In this document: one piece after another, positions 32,601 through 39,926 of the stretch
Layout of the letters: every line of letters begins with the position of its first letter
Position numbering within the stretch: position 1 is the stretch's first letter
Origin: Bombella dulcis
Lineage (GTDB): Bacteria > Pseudomonadota > Alphaproteobacteria > Acetobacterales > Acetobacteraceae
Length of the DNA: 64,000 nt
NCBI RefSeq assembly: GCF_026385505.1
Contig: NZ_JANIDV010000001.1
Location: 372,001 to 436,000, forward strand
Direction of reading: 5' to 3'
The notes under the pieces: generated by a model
What the model saw: only the letters and a program-made list of their open reading frames with translations
The model's database searches: none
What the model was told of the DNA's origin: nothing
Program-made: the position numbers and the translations under genes

Positions 32601-32838
32601 GTCAAATAGGACGGAACGTCCTTTTGTGGAGGAAAGCACGTTCCGGCGCAGGGTGTTTGCTCCTGCCCCTCTGCGGATCACGCTGAAAGCGGTTGTTGAG
32701 CCGTCTTCTGCTGATGGTGCCGCTGGAGATCAGGAAAATGCTGAGTCGGAAGATGAGTTCATGCCATTGCCCACCCATCTTGGCGTGACGCTGCCAGAAG
32801 AACATCATGAGCAGAAGGAAGAGGTTGAGCGTGACTGA
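29632..32838 (+). CDS. large repeat-containing glycosyltransferase-like protein
   Basis: A 1068-residue soluble protein. Residues 20-275 hold about six degenerate copies of a roughly 38-residue unit, clearest as YFDEEWYLKTYPDVRRSV (65-82) with GFQHYVDVG, WYFDPVWYLEQYPEVAELM (194-212) with HHYLG, and YFDEEHYRTYYPDIAEAV (238-255) with AHFIRAG. Such repeats occur in polysaccharide-biosynthesis proteins. The middle (about 355-600) looks like a decayed GT2 fold. The end (about 620-1000) resembles a GT-B donor half, with EEGGPTRRIMQQIEAFRWLG and RQATEVLEAAGQGIPAVLS. The final acidic tail is disordered. A role in surface polysaccharide is inferred. It overlaps the M20 gene. Confidence 0.72.
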   Translation: MGTDRTFFGAITNDRAKTPLWYGFDVAWYRRRYARQLAESGLDDARLTESWEADEGGDGTSPNRYFDEEWYLKTYPDVRRSVQDKGIFRSGFQHYVDVGCQSCAGHWLFSAEYYLKENSDYGLRAIRNAGHVNAYDHFLCVGDFDFRSPHLFFDAELFIRECLRRDIPFDPSRGAFSQYLSLENPDMRTVRTSWYFDPVWYLEQYPEVAELMEAGQFTSPLHHYLGCDEPTRYSPSPYFDEEHYRTYYPDIAEAVEKGLFRNGYAHFIRAGIAEQRNPSTALDMKAFIGTLDLPEALKQAHVDNPFLLWTMQQEGRVAVTVPESSVTAANTLALRKVEAGLPSLFRRPLRFDPVASSSVRLSVVLFSQGNYLLDIATLISLRAQGLSGMQVIVASTGNGLARQRLGQAVEGGISYFTSEELLSQAQQLQRIMPQLQGERILLLEAGMQLLPMALVSAMSAMMKDRTGGTGRIVTGTSRVLEAGSAVWRDGSITCCGQGETIQSQSVSFQRTIDAVQGGFLFCHRKGLTEALNYLDGHMAEPFFACLSMALRVKGEILSYWPAVQARMLNATVETYAAGDEGKEAIRRLFPVSLSTQAIAREGSMTAGGSRPSVMMVFPHLPRLEEGGPTRRIMQQIEAFRWLGWRVLAVGLDRGDEDRLVVPHDYPADVECWRGVRDFSAFLRERQMEIKILWLGGTDVLSRLGPVLASGDCDFRGKALVLDTVSLKGVGLRAVEEHMRRLVGVVDRPEILMRDARAELDHAWLCQGIITGDAQETALLRQLGYGNVMHLPYAVSLCPFLVEDDFARRRGILFPLSIYRAGDAGHDGFDWFCFSVMPDMRRHFGEDIPVGVGGYHHPVVDLGFYERLASLEGLAGKNALLTMMQQCRVLADPSRVPSRQATEVLEAAGQGIPAVLSSPQLERLGWKDGEEALDGGFNDPKRFAGQLIRLYEEPELWNGLRNRAYEAVRKRHDDSHLHEAFGRFVETLFDRSNRTERPFVEESTFRRRVFAPAPLRITLKAVVEPSSADGAAGDQENAESEDEFMPLPTHLGVTLPEEHHEQKEEVERD

Positions 32839-34246
32839 GAAAACGGCAGCCGTTCTTCAGTATGTGGATGCGAATCGGAAAGAGGCACTGGAGCGACTCA
32901 TGGCTCTGCTGCGTATTCCCAGCATTTCCACACAGAAGAACCATAAGGATGACTGTCGCCGGGCCGCAGGCTGGCTGGTTGATGAGCTTCAGGGGCTGGG
33001 CTTTACGGCCAGCCTGAGGGAAGTGTCCTGGGCTGAGCCGGGGCATCCCATGGTGGTGGGGCATGATGAGGATAATGCCGGGAAGAAGGATGCCGGGCAG
33101 ACGCATGTTCTCTTCTATGGGCATTATGATGTTCAGCCGACAGACCCTGATGCGCTCTGGCAGACGGACCCGTTTGAACCCTGTATCAGGAAGGACGGGG
33201 AAGGGCGTGAAGTCATCGTGGCCCGTGGTGCCAGTGATGACAAGGGACAGGTGATGACTTTCATTGAGGCCTGTCGTGCCTGGAAGGCGGTTCATGGTGA
33301 TCTGCCTGTCGCTGTGAGTTTTCTGCTGGAAGGTGAAGAAGAGTCTGGTGGCGAGAATCTCCTGCCATTCCTCAGGGCGAACAGCGAGGAACTGAAAGCG
33401 GATGTGGCCCTGATCTGTGATACGGCGATGCCTGACCGGCAGACACCTGCCATCACGACGTCCCTGCGTGGAACGGTTGCTGAAGAGATTGAGCTGGTGG
33501 CGGCCCGTCAGGACCTCCATTCAGGCATGTATGGCAATGCGGCGGCCAACCCGGCGTTTCTCCTGTGCAGGATCATCAGCGGTCTGCGGGATGAAACAGG
33601 GCGGATTACGCTGCCCGGTTTTTATGATGGCGTGAGCATACCGGATGAACGGACACGCCAGCAGTGGCGGCAGCTCTACCCCGATGATTTGGCTCTTCTG
33701 GGAGAGGTCGGCCTCTCTCGGGCCGCGGGGGAGCAGGGGTTCAGTGCCATTGAGCAGACATGGTGCCGTCCCAGTTTTGAGGTCAATGGCATCGGAGGGG
33801 GCTATCGGGATGATGGCTTCAAGACGGTGATTCCGGCACGGGCTTCGGCGAAACTGTCTTTCCGTCTGGTGCCGGGGCAGGACCCGCTGAAAATACGGGA
33901 GGCTTTCCGGGCCTATGTCCGCAGGAGCCTGCCGGACGATGTCAGTGTGAACTTCATCTCTCACGGTGCATCGGCTGGTTTTGCCGTGAGCCGGGAGAGT
34001 GCGTTTCTGCCGGCCACGCTGTCTGCCCTGAGTGAAGAATGGGGAAAACAGGCCGTGACGACCGGGTGTGGCGGCTCCATTCCCGTGGCTGAGGAAGTAC
34101 GTGACGCTCTCGGCATGGATGCACTCATGGTCGGTTTTGCGCAGGCTGACGACCGGATTCATTCTCCTAATGAGCAGTACGGCCTTGAATCGTTCCATCG
34201 TGGGATACGGTCCTGGGTTCGCATATTGGCGGCTCTGGCCCGGTGA
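32831..34246 (+). CDS. M20 family dipeptidase (zinc metallopeptidase)
   Basis: A 471-residue cytosolic peptidase with the M20 set: FYGHYDVQPTDP (first metal His), RGASDDKGQ (bridging Asp), LLEGEEESGG (general-base Glu and metal Glu), LICDTAMP and, near the end, RIHSPNEQYGLESF (last metal His). The lid domain contains RQDLHSGMYGNAAANP, typical of the carnosinase-like dipeptidase branch. The chosen GTG at 32831 has GAAGAGG upstream and overlaps the previous stop by 8 nt; an ATG at 32807 is the alternative. Substrate is not known. It is followed 3 bp later by pdxA. Confidence 0.92.
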   Translation: MTEKTAAVLQYVDANRKEALERLMALLRIPSISTQKNHKDDCRRAAGWLVDELQGLGFTASLREVSWAEPGHPMVVGHDEDNAGKKDAGQTHVLFYGHYDVQPTDPDALWQTDPFEPCIRKDGEGREVIVARGASDDKGQVMTFIEACRAWKAVHGDLPVAVSFLLEGEEESGGENLLPFLRANSEELKADVALICDTAMPDRQTPAITTSLRGTVAEEIELVAARQDLHSGMYGNAAANPAFLLCRIISGLRDETGRITLPGFYDGVSIPDERTRQQWRQLYPDDLALLGEVGLSRAAGEQGFSAIEQTWCRPSFEVNGIGGGYRDDGFKTVIPARASAKLSFRLVPGQDPLKIREAFRAYVRRSLPDDVSVNFISHGASAGFAVSRESAFLPATLSALSEEWGKQAVTTGCGGSIPVAEEVRDALGMDALMVGFAQADDRIHSPNEQYGLESFHRGIRSWVRILAALAR

Positions 34247-34249
34247 AAC

Positions 34250-35269
34250 ATGTGGGAGCGTAACATAACCCTGCCTCTGGCCCTGACCATGGGCGATCCT
34301 GCTGGCATTGGGCCGGAACTGGCATGGCGGACATGGCAGCATCTCAGGGACAGTGAACGTGTCTTTTTCTGGATTGGTGATCCTGCCCTTCTGGGGCCTG
34401 ACCTGCCCTATAGGGTGATCCGGCATCCGTCAGAAGCGGTGGCCTGTTTCTCGGAGGCTCTGCCAGTCCAGGAAGTGATCTGTCCGGAGCAGGTCCGCCC
34501 GGGTCAGCCTTCTTCAGGGAATGCAGCGGCTGTCATCAGCAGCATAGAGCAGGCCGTGAGGCATGTTCTTGCAGGGGATGCCGGAGCTGTCGTGACGAAT
34601 CCGATCGCCAAGCATGTTCTGGCGGCAGCCAGTTTCCCTCATCCGGGGCATACGGAATTTCTGGCGGCCCTGTGTGATACGGTCGGGCAGGAAGTCATGA
34701 TGCTGGCCTGCCCTGATCTCAGGGTGACGCTGACGAGCATTCACGTTTCTCTGAAGCAGGCTGTTGAAACCCTTTCGGCAGAGCGGATCATGAGCGTAAG
34801 CCGACTGACCGCAGTGGCCCTGCAGCGTGATTTTGGCATCCGTCAGCCAAGGCTGGCCATCGCCGGGCTGAATCCCCATGCAGGGGAGAATGGCATGATG
34901 GGTGAGGAGGAAATCCGGATCATCAGGCCTGCCGTCGAGGCTCTGCGTGGAGAGGGCATGACGGTTCTCGGTCCCATGCCGCCGGATACCATGTTCAGTG
35001 CGGCGGCCCGTTCCCGCTATGATGCCGCCATATGCCTGTATCACGATCAGGGTCTGATTCCGGTCAAGACGCTGGACATGGCAGGAGGCGTGAATATCAC
35101 GCTTGGTCTGCCCATCATCCGTACATCGCCTGATCACGGCACGGCCTTCGACATTGCCGTGAAGCCGGGAGAGACGGGACAGGCCAGCATCTCAAGCCTT
35201 TTATCGGCTCTCGGGATGGCCCATAATATGGTCCGTCAGCGTGCTGCGTATGATGCGCAGGCCATATGA
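34250..35269 (+). CDS. pdxA: 4-hydroxythreonine-4-phosphate dehydrogenase
   Basis: A 339-residue NAD-dependent enzyme that oxidises 4-phosphohydroxy-L-threonine on the way to pyridoxine phosphate. Conserved blocks are [15 protein letters not shown] at the start, [15 protein letters not shown] (metal His), LNPHAGENG (second His), and [12 protein letters not shown] with the third His. [14 protein letters not shown] ends the active site. The gene precedes pdxJ by 19 bp, so the two consecutive steps of DXP-dependent vitamin B6 synthesis are encoded together. Confidence 0.96.
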   Translation: MWERNITLPLALTMGDPAGIGPELAWRTWQHLRDSERVFFWIGDPALLGPDLPYRVIRHPSEAVACFSEALPVQEVICPEQVRPGQPSSGNAAAVISSIEQAVRHVLAGDAGAVVTNPIAKHVLAAASFPHPGHTEFLAALCDTVGQEVMMLACPDLRVTLTSIHVSLKQAVETLSAERIMSVSRLTAVALQRDFGIRQPRLAIAGLNPHAGENGMMGEEEIRIIRPAVEALRGEGMTVLGPMPPDTMFSAAARSRYDAAICLYHDQGLIPVKTLDMAGGVNITLGLPIIRTSPDHGTAFDIAVKPGETGQASISSLLSALGMAHNMVRQRAAYDAQAI

Positions 35270-35288
35270 AGAGGGAAAGGAACGGCTC

Positions 35289-35984
35289 ATGATCCGTCTG
35301 GGTATCAATGTTGACCATGTTGCGACATTACGGAATGCGCGGGGTGAGCATTATCCTGACCCTGTCCGGGCGGCTGAACTGGCTCTGGAGCATGGAGCCG
35401 ATGGCATTACGGCTCATCTGCGTGAGGATCGTCGCCATATCCGGGATGAGGATGTCAGGCGGCTCCGTGCTCTTTCGGCTCCCCTCAATTTTGAGATGGC
35501 TGTTACGGATGAAATGGTGGACATGGCCTGTGCCCTCAGGCCCCATGCCTGCTGTCTTGTTCCTGAACGGCGGGAGGAGCTGACGACGGAGGGAGGGCTG
35601 GATGTCATCGGGCTGCGAGACAGTCTGGCACCGCGTGTGGCCCGTCTGCGTGACGCTGGCATTCGCGTGTCGCTCTTCATTGATCCGGAGCCAGAGGTGA
35701 TCCGGACCGCAGCGGCTTTGGGAGTTCCTGTCATTGAACTGCATACAGGCTCCTATGCCCTGGGTAGAGAAGGGGAGCTGGAGCGACTGCACGAGGCGGC
35801 CCGCATCGCTGCTGAGTGTGGGCTGGAGCTGCATGCGGGGCATGGCCTGACCTATGAGAATGTCTCACCCATCACACGGCTGCCCGGTCTCAGGGAGCTG
35901 AATATCGGGCATTTCCTGATCAGCGAGGCCGTGTTTGTCGGGCTTGGGGCCTCGGTACGGAAGATGAAGGACCTGCTGAGCTGA
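35289..35984 (+). CDS. pdxJ: pyridoxine 5'-phosphate synthase
   Basis: A 231-residue TIM barrel that joins 1-deoxyxylulose 5-phosphate with the PdxA product. The N-terminus [16 protein letters not shown] is diagnostic, with [23 protein letters not shown] and the last-strand [15 protein letters not shown] (catalytic His). The start at 35289 is picked because it aligns with the family N-terminus; the frame is open upstream to 35241 but that overlaps pdxA. AAAGGAACGG lies before it. Confidence 0.96.
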   Translation: MIRLGINVDHVATLRNARGEHYPDPVRAAELALEHGADGITAHLREDRRHIRDEDVRRLRALSAPLNFEMAVTDEMVDMACALRPHACCLVPERREELTTEGGLDVIGLRDSLAPRVARLRDAGIRVSLFIDPEPEVIRTAAALGVPVIELHTGSYALGREGELERLHEAARIAAECGLELHAGHGLTYENVSPITRLPGLRELNIGHFLISEAVFVGLGASVRKMKDLLS

Positions 35985-36036
35985 AGAGGTCGGAGAATGG
36001 GGGAGGCTGCCTGCATGCAGGACGGCCTCACCTGTC

Positions 36037-36747
36037 TCAGCGGTGGTATGTGGTTATGATCGGGAGACCGTTATCCCCCTGATACAGGTTGATCAGGCCG
36101 TTATTGCGGCGCACCTTGGGGATGGACCCATCTTTGGGAGCGGGCTGGATGAGAGGGTCGCCCGGTTTGTGGTCGTAATTGGGGACGAATTTCCCGGACT
36201 TGTCCGAGTATGTTGCGTCTGTCCGCTGGTCTTCCGTCGGCATGGAATGGAATGCGGAAATCGGTCCCATGGGCCAGATGCCCGGAGCATCACGCATTGT
36301 CCCTTCGGGCTGCCGTGCACAGCCACGGGTGATCATGGAGCAGATGCCGTCTTCGCCGATATATTCATCATCATCTCCGGCATAATGGACCTCGGAAATG
36401 CGGTCATGATCGATACGCACGAGCATGCGACATGCTGAACCCGGTTTGCCGAAAAGCTGCTGGTATCCATTGATGACATCGGGGATGTTGATGGGGAAAA
36501 GGGACGTACCCTGCGTGCTGCTGACTGTCGCAACCGAGCGGCTGATATCGTACTCCCAGATGGCGACATCACTGCTCAGCGTCTTGGTGGAATTGGGTGC
36601 CCCTGCACAGGCCTGGAGGTCATATGTCGTCATGCCCACCATTTCATACTGTGCCTTGTGAGCCTCGAGAGCATCCCAATACCCGCAGGCGGACAGGCCG
36701 AGGGGCAGCATACAGGTAAGCCGGTACAGGATTTTCCGAAACGTCAT
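36037..36747 (-). CDS. lipoprotein of unknown function
   Basis: A 236-residue protein with a lipobox: LPLGLSAC at residues 14-21, Cys at 21. After it, YEMVGMTTYDLQACAGAPNSTKTL and the strand IWEYDISR resemble the small outer-membrane SmpA/OmlA-like fold seen in some alphaproteobacterial lipoproteins. The C-terminal third is Pro/Lys-rich and probably disordered. I cannot name a function. It converges on pdxJ, and its start faces the DUF3126 gene. Confidence 0.75.
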   Translation of the reverse strand: MTFRKILYRLTCMLPLGLSACGYWDALEAHKAQYEMVGMTTYDLQACAGAPNSTKTLSSDVAIWEYDISRSVATVSSTQGTSLFPINIPDVINGYQQLFGKPGSACRMLVRIDHDRISEVHYAGDDDEYIGEDGICSMITRGCARQPEGTMRDAPGIWPMGPISAFHSMPTEDQRTDATYSDKSGKFVPNYDHKPGDPLIQPAPKDGSIPKVRRNNGLINLYQGDNGLPIITTYHR

Positions 36748-36885
36748 TCTCTCTCCATGAGGGCAGAAAGGCTGGCTGTGCGGGGATGCTCTACCATGTT
36801 TTTCTTTCTGCCAGAAAGATGGGTTTTAGTATTAAGACCGATGAGTTAGAAAAGAGAAAGATTTTCTCTTTTTGGAGGGTGCCTT

Positions 36886-37110
36886 ATGGCCGATATTTCC
36901 ACTGCTGAAGTCCACCGTTTGCAGAAGGCATTGCGGCGTCTTCTCGGCTCACCTGAACTGACGGTGGAAGTGCCACCCCGTAAAGGCATGAGCGTGGAAA
37001 TTGCAGTGGCTGGCGAGGTTGTCGGAACTGTTTATCGGGATGAGGATGAGGGCGAAGTGTCCTATGCCGTCAACATGACAGTACTGGAAGAGGACCTGCC
37101 TCCTGCCTGA
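36886..37110 (+). CDS. DUF3126 family protein
   Basis: A 74-residue protein: ISTAEVHRLQKALRRLLGSPELTVEVPPRKG, then SVEIAVAGEVVGTVYRDEDEGEVSYAVNMTVL. The size and the GTVYRDEDEGEVSY block match DUF3126, a family largely restricted to alphaproteobacteria with no known role. GGAGGGTGCCTT provides a ribosome binding site. It is transcribed alone and ended by a strong terminator 30 bp on. Confidence 0.88.
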   Translation: MADISTAEVHRLQKALRRLLGSPELTVEVPPRKGMSVEIAVAGEVVGTVYRDEDEGEVSYAVNMTVLEEDLPPA

Positions 37111-37140
37111 AGATATGTAGTTCCGTTGATCAATGCCTAT

Positions 37141-37175
37141 CCCTCTCATCCGGTCATGATGAGAGGGATTTTTTT
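37141..37175 (+). terminator. Rho-independent terminator after DUF3126
   Basis: CCCTCTCATC and GATGAGAGGG form a perfect 10-bp stem with a 7-nt loop, followed by A then seven T. It lies between convergent genes. Confidence 0.92.
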
Positions 37176-37182
37176 ATGAGTG

Positions 37183-38952
37183 TCAGCTTAGAGGGGCGCA
37201 GCACCGTTCAAGCCACGGATGAAGCTCTTCCTCCAGCAGAGGACGGAGTGTCTCAAGGACCGTGGCGTGGTAGTGGTCAAGCCACTGACGTTCTTCCGTG
37301 GTCAGTTGATTCACGTTGATCAGTTTACGGTCGATGGGTGTATGGGTCAGGACTTCAAACTCCAGACAGGGGCAGGGTGAATCCTTCAGGGAGCTTTCCC
37401 GGACCAGAAGCAGATTTTCGATGCGGATGCCATAAGCTCCGACCTCATAATAACCGGGTTCATTGGAGAGGATCATTCCCGGCACAAGCCCGGTGGGGCG
37501 TGGAGCCACCGAGATGGACTGGGGGCCTTCATGGACGGAGAGGTAACTGCCGATCCCGTGACCTGTTCCATGGTCAAAGTCTAGCCCCAGATTCCACAGT
37601 GCAGAACGGGCAAGCGTATCCAGCCGGTATCCCGGCAGTCCTTTCGGGAAACGCTGACGGCTGAGCGTGATGTTTCCCTTCAGGACGGCGGTGAAAGCCT
37701 GTCTGATGGCAGCGGGAGCCTCGTCTGGTCCATTCCAGATCGTACGGGTGATGTCTGTAGTGCCGAAGGGGTATTGGGCACCGCTATCCACAAGATAGAC
37801 GCTGTTGGGCTGAAGGATGCTGTCCCGTCCCTTTTCAGCCCGATAATGGGGATAGGCCCCGTTAGGGCCAGCTGCTGAAATTGTCTCGAAACTGGGGCCT
37901 CTGTAATCGGGAGAGAGGGCGCGGAATGCTTCCAGTCTGGCCGTCAGTTCGGTTTCATGGTGTCCCGTTCCATGCTGTTCCAGCCAGTGGAGGAAGCGGG
38001 CCATGGCGATGCTGTCCAGTCTGTGGGCCTGACGGTTGCCGTCCTGTTCCACCTTTGACTTGATGGCTTTTGGCAAGGTGCAGAGATCATTTCCGTCAAC
38101 GACATGGGCACCGGCCCTGCCCAGAATCATTCTGAACCAGATGGGTGTTGTTGCAGGGTCCAGCCGGATGGTCTTGCCGGAAAAGCCATTCAGGGCCGTG
38201 ATGAGGCTGGACGCCGGGCAGGGGCGGATGCCTGTATCTTCGGGAGCATCGAGGAAGCGTGACGCATCTGCAAAAATGTCGGCGGTACCACCGGCATGAA
38301 GGATGCCATAGGCGTGGGCTACGGGGGTCATGGAGATATCGTCCCCCCTGATGTTGAGCAGCCATGCGAGTGACGGGCAGTCCGCCAGAATCATGGCATC
38401 CTGCCCAGCATCACGAAGCTGCTGCGCCAGACGGTCTCTTTTGTTCCGGCTTGTTTCGCCAGTGAATTTCAGAGGGTGGTGATGGATCGGTCCTGCCGGG
38501 GCGGCAGGCTGGTCGGGCCAGGCAAGATCGATCGGGTTTTCATCAAGAGGAACAAGCTGCACTCCGGCAGTCTCCCATGATAAAAATTCTTTCTGACTGG
38601 TCAGTTTCGGATCATAGCCAATGCGCACCCCCTGCGCTTTCTGGGCGAGCCACTGCCGTGGTGGGATCTGTCCTCCATGATGGGTCTCCCACAGGGAGGC
38701 AGGAGCCTGTTCAGCCATCTGTACGGTGTAGCGGCCGTCCGAGAAGACACTTCCTTCTTTTTCCAGAAGGATGGCCAGCCCTGCGCTGCCGGTAAAGCCC
38801 GTCAGCCACGCCAGTCTTTCAGCATGGGGGGCAACATATTCCCCCAGATACTCGTCACCTCGTGTGACGATGAATCCTGAAATGGACAGTCTGCTGAAAT
38901 GTTGACGGACAAGGGCGGGGCGTTCTTCCAGAGGAACAGACGACAGGGACAT
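37183..38952 (-). CDS. Xaa-Pro aminopeptidase (M24B family)
   Basis: A 589-residue three-domain aminopeptidase P that removes an N-terminal residue before proline. Two creatinase-like N-terminal domains (WLTGFTGSAGLAILL..SVFSDGRYTVQ and WLLNIRGDDI) precede the pita-bread domain with the metal ligands: LVDSGAQYPFGTTDITRT (two Asp), GHGIGSYLSVHEGPQ (His), LSNEPGYYEVGAYGIRIENLL (two Glu). The length is that of the long APP form common in alphaproteobacteria and eukaryotes. No signal peptide, so cytosolic. It is followed by prmA upstream on the same strand with 47 bp between. Confidence 0.95.
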   Translation of the reverse strand: MSLSSVPLEERPALVRQHFSRLSISGFIVTRGDEYLGEYVAPHAERLAWLTGFTGSAGLAILLEKEGSVFSDGRYTVQMAEQAPASLWETHHGGQIPPRQWLAQKAQGVRIGYDPKLTSQKEFLSWETAGVQLVPLDENPIDLAWPDQPAAPAGPIHHHPLKFTGETSRNKRDRLAQQLRDAGQDAMILADCPSLAWLLNIRGDDISMTPVAHAYGILHAGGTADIFADASRFLDAPEDTGIRPCPASSLITALNGFSGKTIRLDPATTPIWFRMILGRAGAHVVDGNDLCTLPKAIKSKVEQDGNRQAHRLDSIAMARFLHWLEQHGTGHHETELTARLEAFRALSPDYRGPSFETISAAGPNGAYPHYRAEKGRDSILQPNSVYLVDSGAQYPFGTTDITRTIWNGPDEAPAAIRQAFTAVLKGNITLSRQRFPKGLPGYRLDTLARSALWNLGLDFDHGTGHGIGSYLSVHEGPQSISVAPRPTGLVPGMILSNEPGYYEVGAYGIRIENLLLVRESSLKDSPCPCLEFEVLTHTPIDRKLINVNQLTTEERQWLDHYHATVLETLRPLLEEELHPWLERCCAPLS

Positions 38953-38999
38953 GAATACACCAGCAAGTGACAGTCAGGGGAAAAGGCGGCTGGGGAAGC

Positions 39000-39926
39000 T
39001 CAGGCTGGCTTCCGGAGAATAAGCGTACTCCACGGTCCCTCCTTGAGCTGCTTCTCAAGAACCAGACCCTGCCTCTGATGGGCGACCAGTACCATGCGGG
39101 CCTGTGTATTGAGCAGGCCTGCCAGAATGGCTGTGCCTCCGGACTGGAGATTGCTGGCAAGGTCCCTGGCCATGCGGCAGAGAGGACGGGCCAGGATATT
39201 GGCGAAAACCAGATCGTAAGGGGCTTTCTGCCTGACAGTTTCAGTATGCCAGCCATTGCCAAAACGGCAGTCCAGCAATGGTCCAAGACCGTTCAGACGG
39301 GCATTGGAAGCGGCAACACGGACTGACCACGGTTCTATGTCCACGGCCAGGACGGGACGGTGGAACAGTCGGGCAGCGGCCATGGCCAGAATGCCGGAAC
39401 CGCACCCCATGTCCAGAATATGACGGGGGTTGCGATGAGCGATCAGCTCCAGTGCCCGCAGGCAGCCACGAGTTGAACCATGCTCGCCTGAACCGAAGGC
39501 AATGCCGGCATCCAGTGTAATGTTCAGTCTGTTGGAAGAGGGGGTGTCTTTCAGATGTGTGCCCCGGATGCAGAAACGGCGGCCCACATATTGCGGTGGA
39601 AAGGCTTCCTGAGTACGGGCAAGCCAGCCCTCGGCTTCGGTATCCTGACGGTGGAGTGGCGTTTCAACGCCTGTCATGGCACGGACGAGGGCCAGAGCAT
39701 TGTCCAGCTCTTCCTCATTCTTGCCTTTTTCTTTTATGGCTTCCAGCCGCCAGTAACGCTGTTCGTCATCTTCCTCGAACATGCCTACGGTATCGCAGAC
39801 ACCCAGCAGAGCCTGTTCAAAAAGCGGCACATGAGCTTCTTCAACGACGATGGACAGTGTTTCCAGGGCACGGGCATGTCGAGAGCCGATATGGGAGGGG
39901 GCAATGAGGTTTTGTCTGCTTTTCAT
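39000..39926 (-). CDS. prmA: ribosomal protein L11 methyltransferase
   Basis: A 308-residue SAM enzyme that trimethylates ribosomal protein L11. The N-terminal domain binds L11; the C-terminal Rossmann domain shows LDAGIAFGSGEHGSTRGCL, the SAM motif LDMGCGSGILAMAA, VDIEPWSVRVAASNARLNG and the VFANILARPL block that corresponds to NPPY-type motifs. Its ATG overlaps the uvrD stop by 4 nt. The pairing prmA-uvrD is positional only; no shared function is evident. Confidence 0.94.
   Translation of the reverse strand: MKSRQNLIAPSHIGSRHARALETLSIVVEEAHVPLFEQALLGVCDTVGMFEEDDEQRYWRLEAIKEKGKNEEELDNALALVRAMTGVETPLHRQDTEAEGWLARTQEAFPPQYVGRRFCIRGTHLKDTPSSNRLNITLDAGIAFGSGEHGSTRGCLRALELIAHRNPRHILDMGCGSGILAMAAARLFHRPVLAVDIEPWSVRVAASNARLNGLGPLLDCRFGNGWHTETVRQKAPYDLVFANILARPLCRMARDLASNLQSGGTAILAGLLNTQARMVLVAHQRQGLVLEKQLKEGPWSTLILRKPA

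Noticed and set aside
36000..36036. Terminator between pdxJ and the lipoprotein gene
   Set aside because: GAGGC/GCCTC and CCTGCATGCAGG complementarity exists, but there is no T-run on either strand and the pairings compete.
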